From: Halorubrum persicum
GTDB taxonomy: Archaea; Halobacteriota; Halobacteria; Halobacteriales; Haloferacaceae
Length of the DNA stretch: 41,063 nucleotides
Assembly (NCBI RefSeq): GCF_002727125.1
Contig: NZ_NHOA01000157.1
Span: 1,658 to 42,720 of the forward strand
Direction of reading: 5' to 3'
Both the position numbers and the translations under genes were made by a program. Under the pieces are notes generated by a model. The model had not been told where the DNA came from, made no database searches, and worked only from the letters and a program-made list of their open reading frames with translations. Below, piece after piece: positions 18,221 through 27,852 of this stretch. Each line of letters begins with the position of its first letter. Position 1 is the first letter of the stretch.

Positions 18221-18270
18221 CTGGGGACGCCCGCCGGGCCGCGCGGCCCGCGGCCCGCGATCAGCGACGG

Positions 18271-18426
18271 TCACGGCCGCCGCGGCGGCTCGCGGTCGTC
18301 CATGAGGAAGACGCTGTCCTGGTTCGGGTCGAAGTACACCTCCAGCGCGCGGAGGGCGCCCACGTACGCCGCGACCGCGGCGAACACGAACGAGACGGCG
18401 GCCGGAACGAGGAGTCCGAGGACCAT
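18271..18426 (-). CDS. 51-residue single-span membrane protein
   Basis: Minus-strand frame from ATG (18426-18424) to TGA (18273-18271). The protein starts MVLGLLVPAAVSFVFAAVAA, one clean membrane segment (about residues 3-24), followed by a polar acidic tail with EVYFDPNQDSVFLMDDREPP. Composition is typical of haloarchaeal proteins and it is in the opposite orientation to the DUF1648 gene, with converging 3' ends. A TATA-like cattagt lies about 27 bases upstream on its strand. It is too short for most gene finders. No family recognised. Confidence 0.6.
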   Translation of the reverse strand: MVLGLLVPAAVSFVFAAVAAYVGALRALEVYFDPNQDSVFLMDDREPPRRP

Positions 18427-18454
18427 ACCGAGCCGATCTGCCGCGGCGGACTAA

Positions 18455-18570
18455 TGCGTATCGGCGGAGCGGCTGGGGCTTTGGGGGTGATCGTCGGCGA
18501 TCAGCAGGTGTCTGCGTATAGCCGAGCGGCTGAGTCTTTGACAATGTCCGCCGTCGATCCGCAATCAATG
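18455..18570. repeat. Two-copy imperfect tandem repeat, unit 58 bp
   Basis: Units begin TGCGTAT at 18455 and again at 18513 (period 58). Shared blocks include GAGCGGCTG, then CTTTG, and GTCG.CGATC..GCA. The second copy differs by scattered substitutions. It lies between the 51-residue gene and tatCo. It could be a remnant of a dispersed intergenic element or an inactive duplication. Confidence 0.5.
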
Positions 18571-18592
18571 GTGTAAACAGCACCGACCCGAT

Positions 18593-19771
18593 CTAGTTGC
18601 CGGTCCAGCGCAGCACCGCGAGCGTCCCCTCGTACAGGATGATCATGGTGAGCGTCACGATGATCGGCGCCATCCCGGTCGGGTCGGGGCTAAAGAGGAA
18701 CGCGATCCCGAGGAACGACCCCCAGAAGATCAGGCGCTTCGCCTCCAGCCACTGCCGGGTGACAAGGTTCATCATGATCGCGAGCATGATGAACAGCGGG
18801 ATCTGGAACACGATCGCCATGAACGCGAGCATGATGACGATCAGGTTGAACGTCTCCGCGAGGCCGAACGCGATCGTCGCGGCGTCGGACGTGTAGGTGG
18901 TGAAGTACGAGAAGATCGCGGGCAACACGAGGAAGTGCGCGAACGCGATGCCGACGCCGCCGAGGACGAGACTCGTCGGGACGGCGGCGAGGTAGTAGCG
19001 CCGCTCGTTCTCGTACAGCCCCGGTTTCATGAACCGGTAGGTCTGGTAGACGAACGCCGGGAGCCCGACGACGACGCCCGCGAGCCCGGCGACCTTCAGC
19101 CGCGTGAGCGGGAGCTCGAGGGGGCCGTACAGCCGCGGGCGGTTCTCCATCGGCGCGGGGATGTGGTAGCTCCAGAAGTAGTTGATGAGGTCGGTCGACT
19201 CCGTGACGACGACCAGCGTCGCCAACCCGCCGAAGACGAAGACGACCGCGAGCCGCCGCATCATCTCCTCGATGTGGGCCGCGAGCGGCATCTCCTCGTC
19301 CGTCTCGGGAGCCTCGATCCCGCTGAACTCCTCCTCGCTCTCGACGGACCCCCCACTCGCGATACCGCCGTCTTCGACGGTCAGCGCGTTTGCGTCGTCC
19401 GCGTCTGTATCGTCGCCATCTGCGTCGTCCGCGTCGTCGTCGGAGTCGGAACCGAGATCCGGCTTCCTGCTGTCGTCGAGGTGCTTCGCGCTTCCCGGCT
19501 CGTGCGCGTCGAAGGTGTCGTCGCCGTCCTCGTCGCCCGCGCTGTCCTCGTCCGTCCCGATCTCCGACGTGACCTCGGGCGAGACCTCCGGCTCGACGCC
19601 CGCCGACTCGCCACCTTCCTCGTCGCCTACTCGGCCGTCTCCGGGAGTCTCATCGGATTCTTCGGCCGATCCGTCCTCCGGAGAGTCGGCGCTGTCGACC
19701 CTCCCGTCGTCGGCGACCGAGTCGTCCTCGGGGGCCGAGGGCTCGTCACGCGACCGGTCCGAGTCGTCCAT
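18593..19771 (-). CDS. tatC: Sec-independent protein translocase subunit TatC (TatCo type) with long acidic N-terminus
   Basis: Core receptor of the twin-arginine translocase, which exports folded proteins and carries most of the exported proteome in haloarchaea. 392 residues. The last 230 or so form a standard six-span TatC: PLAAHIEEMMRRL at the start, then RLKVAGLAGVVVGLPAFVYQTYRFMKPGLYENERR, FAHFLVLPAIFSYF and IFQIPLF-type segments, ending in TLAVLRWTGN. The first 160 or so residues are almost entirely Asp, Glu, Ser and Gly, presumably disordered cytoplasmic sequence. A TATA-like cctatagt lies about 27 bases upstream of the ATG. It is divergent from the double TatC gene, a known haloarchaeal arrangement. 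Confidence 0.93.
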   Translation of the reverse strand: MDDSDRSRDEPSAPEDDSVADDGRVDSADSPEDGSAEESDETPGDGRVGDEEGGESAGVEPEVSPEVTSEIGTDEDSAGDEDGDDTFDAHEPGSAKHLDDSRKPDLGSDSDDDADDADGDDTDADDANALTVEDGGIASGGSVESEEEFSGIEAPETDEEMPLAAHIEEMMRRLAVVFVFGGLATLVVVTESTDLINYFWSYHIPAPMENRPRLYGPLELPLTRLKVAGLAGVVVGLPAFVYQTYRFMKPGLYENERRYYLAAVPTSLVLGGVGIAFAHFLVLPAIFSYFTTYTSDAATIAFGLAETFNLIVIMLAFMAIVFQIPLFIMLAIMMNLVTRQWLEAKRLIFWGSFLGIAFLFSPDPTGMAPIIVTLTMIILYEGTLAVLRWTGN

Positions 19772-19892
19772 TCACTTCTTCTACGCAACCGGGTGACTAT
19801 AGGCCTTTTCGGATGGCGGCGAGCGCCGCCGCGGCACGCGGACGCGAGCGCGGTCGAAAAGGTTGATAACGGCGACGGACTTCCGGTCTCGT
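19772..19892. promoter_or_regulatory. Divergent promoter region of the two tatC genes
   Basis: The 121-base gap has a TATA box on each strand at the right distance: cctatagt around 19795-19802 for the minus gene and aggttgataac around 19860-19870 for the plus gene. Both place transcription starts near the start codons. The two translocase genes could be regulated together from here. Confidence 0.55.
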
Positions 19893-22136
19893 ATGGCGAG
19901 TGCCCTCGACGAGGATACCCAGCAGTCGCTCGCGGAGGGACGCGAGTCTGCGAAGGCCTTCCTCCGGTCGGTTCAGAAAGACCTCCAGAAGGTGTTCGTC
20001 GTCTTCCTGCTGGGGTTCCTCGCGACGTTCTGGGCGCTCCGCGTCTACATCTGGGACCAGCTTCGGGCGATCACCGAGGCCAACATGTCGCCCTCGGTCG
20101 CCGCCGAGACGGACGTGATCGCGACGACCCCGTTCGAAGTGATCCTCCTGCAGGCGAAGATCGGGCTGATCGTCGGCGTCATCTTCGCGATTCCCCCCTT
20201 CATCTACGTCTCCCGCGACGAGCTCCGCGCTCGCGGGGCGTGGCCGCAGTCGCCGATCCAGCGCTGGAAGCTCGCCGGAATCGGTCTCCTCGGCTTCGGT
20301 CTGTTCGCGGTCGGCGTCGGGTACGGCGTGTACGCCTTCTTCCCGATCATGTTCTCCTTCCTCGCCGGCTTCGGGTTGGAGGCCGGGCTCCAGCCCACCT
20401 ACGGGATCGTGATGTGGACGGAGTTCATCGTCTTCCTCTCGCTCTCCTTCGGGCTCGCCGGGCAGATGCCGCTTCTCATCACCGGGCTCTCCTACTCGGG
20501 GATCGTCCAGTACGAGACGTTCCGCGACAAGTGGCGCTACGCGGTCGTCGCCATCTTCGTCTTCGGTGCCGTGTTCTCGCCGCCGGACCCGTTCACCCAG
20601 CTGATGTGGGCGTTCCCGCTGATCGTTCTGTACGGCTTCAGCCTCTACCTCGCGAAGCTCGTCGTCACGGCCAAACGAAGCTCCGACCGCATCCACGTGC
20701 TCGGCGCGGCCTGGAACCACTGGAACGTCGTCGGCGGAGCGGCCGTCCTCGGCGGCGGGCTCGTGTACGCCTTCTACGAGTACGGCGGCCGGACCGCCGT
20801 TAACGATCTCCTCCGCCTCGCCAACAGCGACTGGCGCTTCCTCGAGCCCGGCGCGGGCCTCGGCACCGACCCCGCGACGGCGGCCGGCATCTACGCCGCC
20901 GTGTGGGCGCTCGCGTTCGTCGCTGTCGCGACGCTGTGGGCCGTCTACGCCGACCTCGACACGACGAGCGCGGGGTACCAGTACGGCGATCCGTCGGCCA
21001 TCGACGTGAGCGAACTCGACGCCGCCGGCGTGCGCGCAGCGCCGGACGACGTGTTCGCGGCGATGGACGAGGAGGAGTCGCTCGCGATCGCGCAGGCCGC
21101 GATCGACGACGACGACCCGGAGAAGGCGCAGGCGGTCCTCGACCGGTTCGACGCGGTGCACGACGGCGACGCTGGGGGCGGTGACGGCGACGGTTCGGCT
21201 GCCCCCGACGCGACGGGAGGCGGCGGCGGTGCGGGTGGCTCCGGCGGTTCCGGGGGTGGCGACGGCCTGGTGGGCACCGTTCAGGACCGGACCTCTCGGG
21301 CCAGCTCCACGTTCCTCTCCGAGCTCACCGACGGCGACGAGGACGAGGCGGAAGACGACATCGGCGGCTACTACAAGGACCTCAAGTTCATCTTCGACTC
21401 GCTGCGGTCGCGGTCGTTCCGACTCGTCGCCGTCTTTGGCGGCGTGATGGCGGCCGCGTTCACGTGGCTGTACCTCGGCGGGCTCGCGACGGTGCGCAAC
21501 GACTTGGAGTCCCGCGTCCCCGCCGAGATCGGGGGTGGGATCAACATCATCACGCTCCACCCGGTCGAGGCGCTGATCTTCATGGTGAAGTTCTCCGTCC
21601 TGCTCGGGATCGTCGCCGTGTTCCCGGTCGCCCTCTACTACGCGTGGCCCGCCCTCCGCGAGCGCGGTTTCGTCGCCGGCCGCATCTATCAGGTGTATCT
21701 CTGGGCCGGCGCGCTGTTCGCCGGGCTGTTCGGCGGCTTCGCGCTCGGGTACGCCTACATCGCCCCCGGGATCATCGGGTGGCTCGTCACCGACGCCGAG
21801 CTGGCGAACATGGTCATCACCTACCAGGTGAGCGACTTCCTCTGGCTCGTCGTCTACACCACCATCGGGATCGGCTTCCTCGCGGACATCCCGATCGCGA
21901 TGCTCCTGTTGAACAACGCCGGGGTTCCGTACCGGGTCTTCCGGAGCCGCTGGCGCGAGGTCACCGTCGGGATCATGCTGTTCGCGGCGGTGTTCACCCC
22001 CGCCGACGTGATCACGATGCTCCTCGCGACGCTCCCGCTGATGGCGGCGTACGGCGTCGGTGTCGGCGTCCTGTTCCTCGTCACCTTCGGGGGCCGGCGG
22101 AACCTCTCGCCGCCCTCGGAGTTCGTCGGACGCTGA
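19893..22136 (+). CDS. tatC: Double TatC translocase subunit (TatCt type)
   Basis: 747 residues from ATG 19893. Two TatC domains are fused: the first about residues 1-280 (RSVQKDLQKVFVVFLLGFLATFW ... IPPFIYVSRDELRARG ... VVAIFVFGAVFSPPDPFTQ), the second about 490-747 (KFSVLLGIVAVFPVALYYAWPALRERG ... TVGIMLFAAVFTPADVITM). Between them are two further membrane segments and a Gly/Asp-rich soluble linker near residues 425-450 (GGGDGDGSAAPDATGGGGG). TatCt of this form is known from haloarchaea, where it supports Tat export together with TatCo. Start is set by the normal MASALDEDTQQ and the TATA distance; a TTG at 19863 is unlikely. TatA genes are not in this window. Confidence 0.95.
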   Translation: MASALDEDTQQSLAEGRESAKAFLRSVQKDLQKVFVVFLLGFLATFWALRVYIWDQLRAITEANMSPSVAAETDVIATTPFEVILLQAKIGLIVGVIFAIPPFIYVSRDELRARGAWPQSPIQRWKLAGIGLLGFGLFAVGVGYGVYAFFPIMFSFLAGFGLEAGLQPTYGIVMWTEFIVFLSLSFGLAGQMPLLITGLSYSGIVQYETFRDKWRYAVVAIFVFGAVFSPPDPFTQLMWAFPLIVLYGFSLYLAKLVVTAKRSSDRIHVLGAAWNHWNVVGGAAVLGGGLVYAFYEYGGRTAVNDLLRLANSDWRFLEPGAGLGTDPATAAGIYAAVWALAFVAVATLWAVYADLDTTSAGYQYGDPSAIDVSELDAAGVRAAPDDVFAAMDEEESLAIAQAAIDDDDPEKAQAVLDRFDAVHDGDAGGGDGDGSAAPDATGGGGGAGGSGGSGGGDGLVGTVQDRTSRASSTFLSELTDGDEDEAEDDIGGYYKDLKFIFDSLRSRSFRLVAVFGGVMAAAFTWLYLGGLATVRNDLESRVPAEIGGGINIITLHPVEALIFMVKFSVLLGIVAVFPVALYYAWPALRERGFVAGRIYQVYLWAGALFAGLFGGFALGYAYIAPGIIGWLVTDAELANMVITYQVSDFLWLVVYTTIGIGFLADIPIAMLLLNNAGVPYRVFRSRWREVTVGIMLFAAVFTPADVITMLLATLPLMAAYGVGVGVLFLVTFGGRRNLSPPSEFVGR

Positions 22137-22248
22137 CGCGCACCGGGGTCGGTTCTCGCTCCTCGTCGTCCCTCTTCTCGCTCCGCCAGCGCCGCAGACC
22201 GCCGAGACCGACGGGTATTCCCGCGCGCGCACGCAACAGGGGACAAGA

Positions 22249-25200
22249 ATGAGCAAGGACTACATCGAGGTCCGCGGCGCCGAGGAACACAACCTCAAGG
22301 ACCTCGACGTCCGGATCCCGCGCGAGGAGTTCACCGTCGTCACCGGGCTCTCCGGGTCGGGGAAGTCGTCGCTCGCGTTCGACACCGTCTACGCCGAGGG
22401 GCAGCGCCGGTACATCGAGTCGCTTTCGGCGTACGCCCGCAACTTCCTCGGGCAGATGGACAAACCGCAGGTGGAGTCGGTCGAGGGGCTCTCGCCGGCG
22501 ATCTCCATCGACCAGAAGAACGCCGCGAACAACCCCCGCTCGACCGTGGGGACCGTCACCGAACTCCACGACTACCTCCGGCTGCTGTACGCCCGGATCG
22601 GCACCCAGTACGACCCCGTCACCGGCGAGGAGGTCGGCGAGCAGTCCGCACAGGACATGGTGAACCAGATCCTCGAACTGCCCGAGGGGACCCGCGCGAA
22701 GGTCGCCGCGCCGGTCGTCCGCGACCAGAAGGGCGCGTTCGAGGACCTGTTCGAGGAACTCGTAAGCGACGGGTACGCCCGCGTCGAGGTCGACGGCGAG
22801 GGGATGGACCTGACCCTCGACGACCCCGACCTCGACGAGAACTACGACCACACCATCGACGTGATCGTCGACCGGATCCGGGTGTCGCCCGACGCCCGCT
22901 CGCGGATCACGGACTCGGTGGAGACCGCCTTGGAGGAGGCGGACGGCGCGCTCAAGCTGATCGTTCCCGACCCGCCCGAAGACGTCCCCTTCGCCTCGAA
23001 CGCGCGGTCGACCGGGTCGCTGGCGGCGGACGCCGACGCCGACGACCGGCTGGTCGTCGAGTTCTCCGAGGAGCTCGGCAACCCCAACTCCGACGTGCAG
23101 TTCTCCGCGATCGAGACGCGCTCCTTCTCCTTTAACAGCCCGTACGGCGCCTGTCCCGAGTGCGAGGGGATCGGCTCGACGAAGGAGGTCGACGAGGACC
23201 TCGTGATCGAGGACCCCTCGAAGCCGCTCAAACACGTCTTCGAGCCGTGGAGCTACGACCGCACCTACTACTCCCGCCAGCTCGACAACGTCGCCGACCA
23301 CTTCGGCGTCTCGCTCGACACGCCCTTCGCGGAGCTCGACGAGTCGATTCGGCGGCAGTTCCTCTACGGCACCGACGACCTCGTCCATTTCGAGTGGACC
23401 ACGAAGAACGGCACGCGCGAGAAGACCGAGCGCTTCGAGGGGGTCATCCCGAACCTGGAGCGTCGCCACGTCGAGACCGACTCCGAGCGCGCCCGCGACC
23501 ACATCGAGGAGTACATGGCCGTGACGACGTGCCCGGAGTGTGACGGCACTCGCCTGAAAGAGCAGTCGCGACACGTGCTCGTCGCGGGCACCGCGATCAC
23601 CGAGGTGAACGAGATGTCGATCGCGGAGGCGCGGGAGCACTTCGAAGGGATGGAGGCCGAGCTGAACGAGCGCGACACGACGATCGCCGAGGAGATTCTC
23701 AAGGAGATCCGCGCGCGCCTCGGCTTCATGGAGGAGGTCGGCCTGGAGTACCTCACCCTCGACCGCGAGGCGTCGACGCTCTCCGGCGGCGAGAGCCAGC
23801 GCATCCGGCTCGCCACGCAGGTCGGCTCCGGGCTCGTCGGCGTGCTGTACGTCCTCGACGAGCCGTCGATCGGGCTCCACCAGCGCGACAACGACCGCCT
23901 GCTGAACACCCTGGCCGGACTGCGCGACCTCGGCAACACGCTCGTCGTCGTCGAGCACGACGAGGAGACGATGCGCCGCGCCGACGAGATCATCGACATG
24001 GGGCCCGGCCCCGGCAAGCGCGGCGGCGAGGTGGTCGCGCAGGGCGACTTCGACGACGTGATCGCCGCCGACGAGTCGGTCACGGGGGACTACCTCGCGG
24101 GCCGCAAGGAGATCCCGGTGCCCGAGGAGCGCCGCGAGCCGGACGGCGAGCTGACGGTGCGCGGCGCCCGCCAGCACAATCTCGCGGACCTCGACGTGTC
24201 GGTCCCGCTCGGCACGCTGACGACCGTCACCGGGGTCTCGGGCTCCGGGAAGTCGACGCTCGTCAACGACATCCTGTACAAGGGGCTCGCCCGCGAGATG
24301 AACGACAACACCTCCGTCGACCCCGGCGAGCACGACGCGATCGACGGCGTCGATCGGGTCGAGACGGTGCGGCTCATCGACCAGTCGCCGATCGGGCGGA
24401 CCCCCCGCTCGAACCCCGCCACGTACACGGACGTGTTCGACTACGTCCGCGAGCTGTTCGCGGAGACCAAGCTCTCCAAGCGCCGCGGCTACGAGAAGGG
24501 GCGGTTCTCCTTCAACGTGAAGGGCGGGCGCTGCGAGGAGTGCGGCGGACAGGGGACCGTGAAGATCGAGATGAACTTCCTCTCGGACGTGTACGTCCCC
24601 TGCGAGGAGTGCGGCGGCGCGCGCTACAACGACGAGACGCTCGACGTGGAGTACAAAGGCGCGACCATCTCGGACGTGCTCGACATGAGCGTCGACGAGG
24701 CGTACGACTTCTTCGAGAGCCACCAGGGGCTCCAGCGCCGCCTGAAGCTGTTAAAGGACGTGGGGCTCGGCTACATGGAGCTCGGCCAGCCGTCCACCAC
24801 CCTCTCCGGGGGCGAGGCCCAGCGCGTCAAGCTCGCCGAGGAGCTGGGGAAGAAGGCGACCGGCGACACCCTCTACCTGCTCGACGAGCCGACGACGGGG
24901 CTCCACAAGGCGGACGAGCGGAAGCTGATCGACGTGCTCCACCGCCTCGTCGACGCCGGCAACACCGTGGTCGTCATCGAACACGAGCTCGACCTGGTGA
25001 AAAACGCCGACCGCGTGATCGACCTCGGCCCGGAGGGCGGCGACGGCGGCGGCGAACTCGTGGCGAGCGGCACGCCCGAGGCGGTCGCCCGCAGCGACGA
25101 CTCCCACACCGGACGCTACCTGCGCGACCTTCTCCCCGATGTCGACATCGCGGGGCCGCGAGACGACCGGCGAAAGCCGGCGGCCGCGGACGACGACTGA
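22249..25200 (+). CDS. uvrA: Excinuclease ABC subunit UvrA
   Basis: Damage-recognition ATPase of nucleotide excision repair, acting with UvrB and UvrC. 983 residues from ATG 22249 ([20 protein letters not shown]). Two ABC ATPase halves have Walker A loops GLSGSGKSS and GVSGSGKST and signatures [12 protein letters not shown] and [12 protein letters not shown], each followed by a Walker B ([24 protein letters not shown]). Zinc-binding cysteines occur in CPECEG, CPECDG and the long CEECGGQG...CEECGG module. It is a full-length, ordinary UvrA; the frame open upstream to 22060 is not part of it. Haloarchaea obtained Uvr genes from bacteria, as is generally accepted. Confidence 0.97.
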   Translation: MSKDYIEVRGAEEHNLKDLDVRIPREEFTVVTGLSGSGKSSLAFDTVYAEGQRRYIESLSAYARNFLGQMDKPQVESVEGLSPAISIDQKNAANNPRSTVGTVTELHDYLRLLYARIGTQYDPVTGEEVGEQSAQDMVNQILELPEGTRAKVAAPVVRDQKGAFEDLFEELVSDGYARVEVDGEGMDLTLDDPDLDENYDHTIDVIVDRIRVSPDARSRITDSVETALEEADGALKLIVPDPPEDVPFASNARSTGSLAADADADDRLVVEFSEELGNPNSDVQFSAIETRSFSFNSPYGACPECEGIGSTKEVDEDLVIEDPSKPLKHVFEPWSYDRTYYSRQLDNVADHFGVSLDTPFAELDESIRRQFLYGTDDLVHFEWTTKNGTREKTERFEGVIPNLERRHVETDSERARDHIEEYMAVTTCPECDGTRLKEQSRHVLVAGTAITEVNEMSIAEAREHFEGMEAELNERDTTIAEEILKEIRARLGFMEEVGLEYLTLDREASTLSGGESQRIRLATQVGSGLVGVLYVLDEPSIGLHQRDNDRLLNTLAGLRDLGNTLVVVEHDEETMRRADEIIDMGPGPGKRGGEVVAQGDFDDVIAADESVTGDYLAGRKEIPVPEERREPDGELTVRGARQHNLADLDVSVPLGTLTTVTGVSGSGKSTLVNDILYKGLAREMNDNTSVDPGEHDAIDGVDRVETVRLIDQSPIGRTPRSNPATYTDVFDYVRELFAETKLSKRRGYEKGRFSFNVKGGRCEECGGQGTVKIEMNFLSDVYVPCEECGGARYNDETLDVEYKGATISDVLDMSVDEAYDFFESHQGLQRRLKLLKDVGLGYMELGQPSTTLSGGEAQRVKLAEELGKKATGDTLYLLDEPTTGLHKADERKLIDVLHRLVDAGNTVVVIEHELDLVKNADRVIDLGPEGGDGGGELVASGTPEAVARSDDSHTGRYLRDLLPDVDIAGPRDDRRKPAAADDD

Positions 25201-25304
25201 GCGCCGTCGTCCGCGCGGAGATCGCCCCGCGCTCCCGATCTCGCCGTGCATCCGGGTCGGAGCGACCCGCAGTTTGATGCCGCGGGGCGCCGTCGCTCCG
25301 AGCG

Positions 25305-25685
25305 ATGCACGAGATCACGACGGACGACGTGCCCGAGGCGCTCGGGCCGTACTCGCAGGGGATCGTCTCCGGTGACACGGTGCACGTATCGGGGAAGACC
25401 GGCGTCGACCCCGACACCGGCGAGGCCCCCGAGTCGGTGGCCGAGCAGACGACGCAGACGCTCGCGAACGTCGCCGCGATACTGGAGGCGGCCGGCACCA
25501 CCCCGGACGCCATCGTGACGGCGACCGTCTACCTCACGGATATGGACGACTACGACGCCGTGAACGAGGCGTACGAGTCGTTCCTCTCGGAGCCGTACCC
25601 GGCCAGGACCTGCGTCGAGGTGTCTCGGCTCCCGGCGCCGCTCGACGTCGAGATCACCGTCACGGCCGAACTCGACGACGACTGA
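25305..25685 (+). CDS. ridA: RidA family protein (enamine/imine deaminase)
   Basis: 126-residue YjgF/YER057c/UK114 protein; canonical RidA hydrolyses reactive enamines and imines made by PLP enzymes. It has the family's GPYSQGIVSGDTVHVSGKTGVDP and the active-site region YPARTCVEVSRLP, whose arginine is the substrate-binding residue of active RidA. A TATA-like agtttga at 25271-25277 lies about 30 bases before the ATG at 25305. It stands alone between uvrA and the convergent MutS-like gene. Confidence 0.9.
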   Translation: MHEITTDDVPEALGPYSQGIVSGDTVHVSGKTGVDPDTGEAPESVAEQTTQTLANVAAILEAAGTTPDAIVTATVYLTDMDDYDAVNEAYESFLSEPYPARTCVEVSRLPAPLDVEITVTAELDDD

Positions 25686-25714
25686 GCCCGGACGGGTCGC
25701 CATCACCCCCCGGC

Positions 25715-27718
25715 TCAGAACTTCTCCAGCAGCGACTCGTAGAACTCGGTGTCGCGGTCGCCGGCGAGCTTCTCGACGATGAGCTCCGGCGTCGACCGCG
25801 CGAGGTGTCCCTTCCGCGGCGACCGGTTCACCCGGAGTTCGCCGTCGACGAGGCCGGCGGCCTCGATCCCGTCGACGGCGACGTCGAAGTCGGCGGCGTC
25901 GCGGATCTCGCGGGCGAGGTGGGAGACGAAGACGGCGGTCGCGTCCTGCTCGTCGAGCGCTTCGAGGATGCCCGCGATGATCTTCGCGGAGGCGCCCGGC
26001 TCCGTGATCGACTCCAGCTCGTCGACGAGGACGAGCCGGCCGTCGGCGCCCTCGACGAGGTCGCCGAAGTCACGGAGCGTCGCCTCGAACGCGCCCGCGT
26101 CGAGGGTGCCCTGCGACTTGGCGTAGTAGTGGACCTCCTCGAAGCGCTCGACGGTCGCGGACGCGGCGGGGACGGGCATCCCCATCTGCGCCAGCACCAC
26201 CACGAGCGCCACGAGGTCGAGCGTCGACGTCTTCCCGCCGGAGTTGACCCCCGAGAGCAGCGTCGCGCCCGACACGGCGTAGTCGATCGGCTCCGCGTCC
26301 TCGAACGCGACGTCGAGAAGCGGGGAGCGACCGTCCTCGATGCGGAACCCCTTCCCCGCCGTCTCCGGTTCACCTTCTGCGTCCGGCTCGACCACGTCCG
26401 GCATGACGCAGTCGAAGTCGCGGGCGAACCGCGCGATCGCCAGCTCCACGTCGAGTTCGAGGGCGTCCCGCACGAGCTCCTCGACCGGCTCGCGCAGCTC
26501 GCCGAGATCGCTCGCGAGCTCCGCCTTCAGTCGGGCGGCCCGTCGGTCGCGCGCCGCCGAGAGCTCGGTGCGCAGCCGAGAAACCGCGCTCTCGTCGTGC
26601 TCGACGGGGAAGGAGGGGTCGCCGCCGAAGACGCGCTCGGCCAGCTCCGCCTCCTCGGGCTCCAACCGGAGCGCGTCGGCGAACTGCTCGCGGGCACGGG
26701 CGATCGCCTCGTCGTACTCGTCGGCGAGCTCCCGGTCGAGGAGCGAGTCGACGCGGGCGCCCTGCTCGACCAGCGAGAGGAAGTCGGTCCCCTCGATCGT
26801 CACGTCCCGCTCCCGGATCGCCTCCCGGAGCCGGTCGTCGGCGACCGACTCGGCGGTCGACACCGCGGCGTCCAGATCGTCGACGGCGGCCGTCAGCCGT
26901 TCGAGCTCCGCGTCGCCCACGACCGTCCCGTCGTCGTCGAGCCGCGCGAGCGCGTCGCGGAGGCTTCCGAGATCCGCCGCGGGTGAAAGGTCAGCCGCCT
27001 CGTGGACCGCCGCGGCCGCCTCCAGCCGCTCGCGGTTCGCCGCGAAAAAGGCGAGCAGGCGTTCGGGGACGGTCTCGGCGGGGGTCTCCAGCGCGTCCGG
27101 GCGGACGTGCACGTCGCCCTCGACGTCCAGTCCGGCGAACGCCTCGTCGAGGACGATCACGGTGGCGTACGACCGCGCGAGCTCGGAGATGTCGCGGGCG
27201 TCCTCGACGGTCTCGACCGACAGCTCCGGGACGGCGGACTCGGCGCGGGCCAGCGTCTCGGCGTCGGCGGTCGCGAGACACCGGTCGCGCACGCGGACGG
27301 TCGGCGGGTCGGTGAGGGGTTCGACGCCGGTCAGCGCATCCCGGACCGCGGGGTCGGGATCGCGCTCCGTCGCCGCCTCGACGAACGACTGCGCCTCGTC
27401 GATCCGCGAGGCCGAGGCGCTCGGGTAGAACGTCTCCAGTCGCTTCGCGGCGTAGTCGGTGACGGTGCGCTCGCGCAGCAGGTCGATCGCCGAGCGGTAC
27501 ACCTCGCGGGCCCGGTCCGTCGCCAGCACGCGCCCGTCGTCGCCGTGCCGGCGGCGGATCGCGCCGCGGGCGATGCGGGCCGCGCGGGCCTCGTTGACGC
27601 CGGGGGCGCGAGCGATCGCGGCCACGTCGCCGGACTCGACGGTCGTGCCCGGATCGTCGAGCTCGCGCAGCGCCGCGGCCGTCTTCGCGCCGATGCCGGG
27701 GATCGCCTCCAGCTCCAT
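25715..27718 (-). CDS. MutS-family ATPase with N-terminal helix-hairpin-helix
   Basis: 667 residues. The N-terminus is a helix-hairpin-helix (LEAIPGIGAKTAAALRELDDPG), followed by a long helical middle region rich in Glu, Arg and Ala, and a C-terminal MutS ATPase: Walker A GVNSGGKTST near residue 490, MGMPVPAASATV, and the Walker B RLVLVDELESITEPGAS, then FVSHLAREI. No mismatch-recognition domain is visible, so it resembles MutS2/MutS5-like proteins rather than MutS. Archaeal proteins of this kind are annotated as DNA-binding MutS2-like; mismatch repair is not shown. It faces larE divergently, across a 134-base gap with an inverted repeat CCGCG/CGCGG near 27722-27736. Confidence 0.88.
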   Translation of the reverse strand: MELEAIPGIGAKTAAALRELDDPGTTVESGDVAAIARAPGVNEARAARIARGAIRRRHGDDGRVLATDRAREVYRSAIDLLRERTVTDYAAKRLETFYPSASASRIDEAQSFVEAATERDPDPAVRDALTGVEPLTDPPTVRVRDRCLATADAETLARAESAVPELSVETVEDARDISELARSYATVIVLDEAFAGLDVEGDVHVRPDALETPAETVPERLLAFFAANRERLEAAAAVHEAADLSPAADLGSLRDALARLDDDGTVVGDAELERLTAAVDDLDAAVSTAESVADDRLREAIRERDVTIEGTDFLSLVEQGARVDSLLDRELADEYDEAIARAREQFADALRLEPEEAELAERVFGGDPSFPVEHDESAVSRLRTELSAARDRRAARLKAELASDLGELREPVEELVRDALELDVELAIARFARDFDCVMPDVVEPDAEGEPETAGKGFRIEDGRSPLLDVAFEDAEPIDYAVSGATLLSGVNSGGKTSTLDLVALVVVLAQMGMPVPAASATVERFEEVHYYAKSQGTLDAGAFEATLRDFGDLVEGADGRLVLVDELESITEPGASAKIIAGILEALDEQDATAVFVSHLAREIRDAADFDVAVDGIEAAGLVDGELRVNRSPRKGHLARSTPELIVEKLAGDRDTEFYESLLEKF

Positions 27719-27852
27719 CTGTCCGCGGATATCGCGGCAACGCGCAAAAGGATAGGGGGTCCGGGCCCGCCGAGATCGCTCGCTCGACCCGCGCTGATTC
27801 CCGATCGTCCGCGGCCGACGCGCTTTTTCCCGCCGACCGCGAACCCGGAGCC

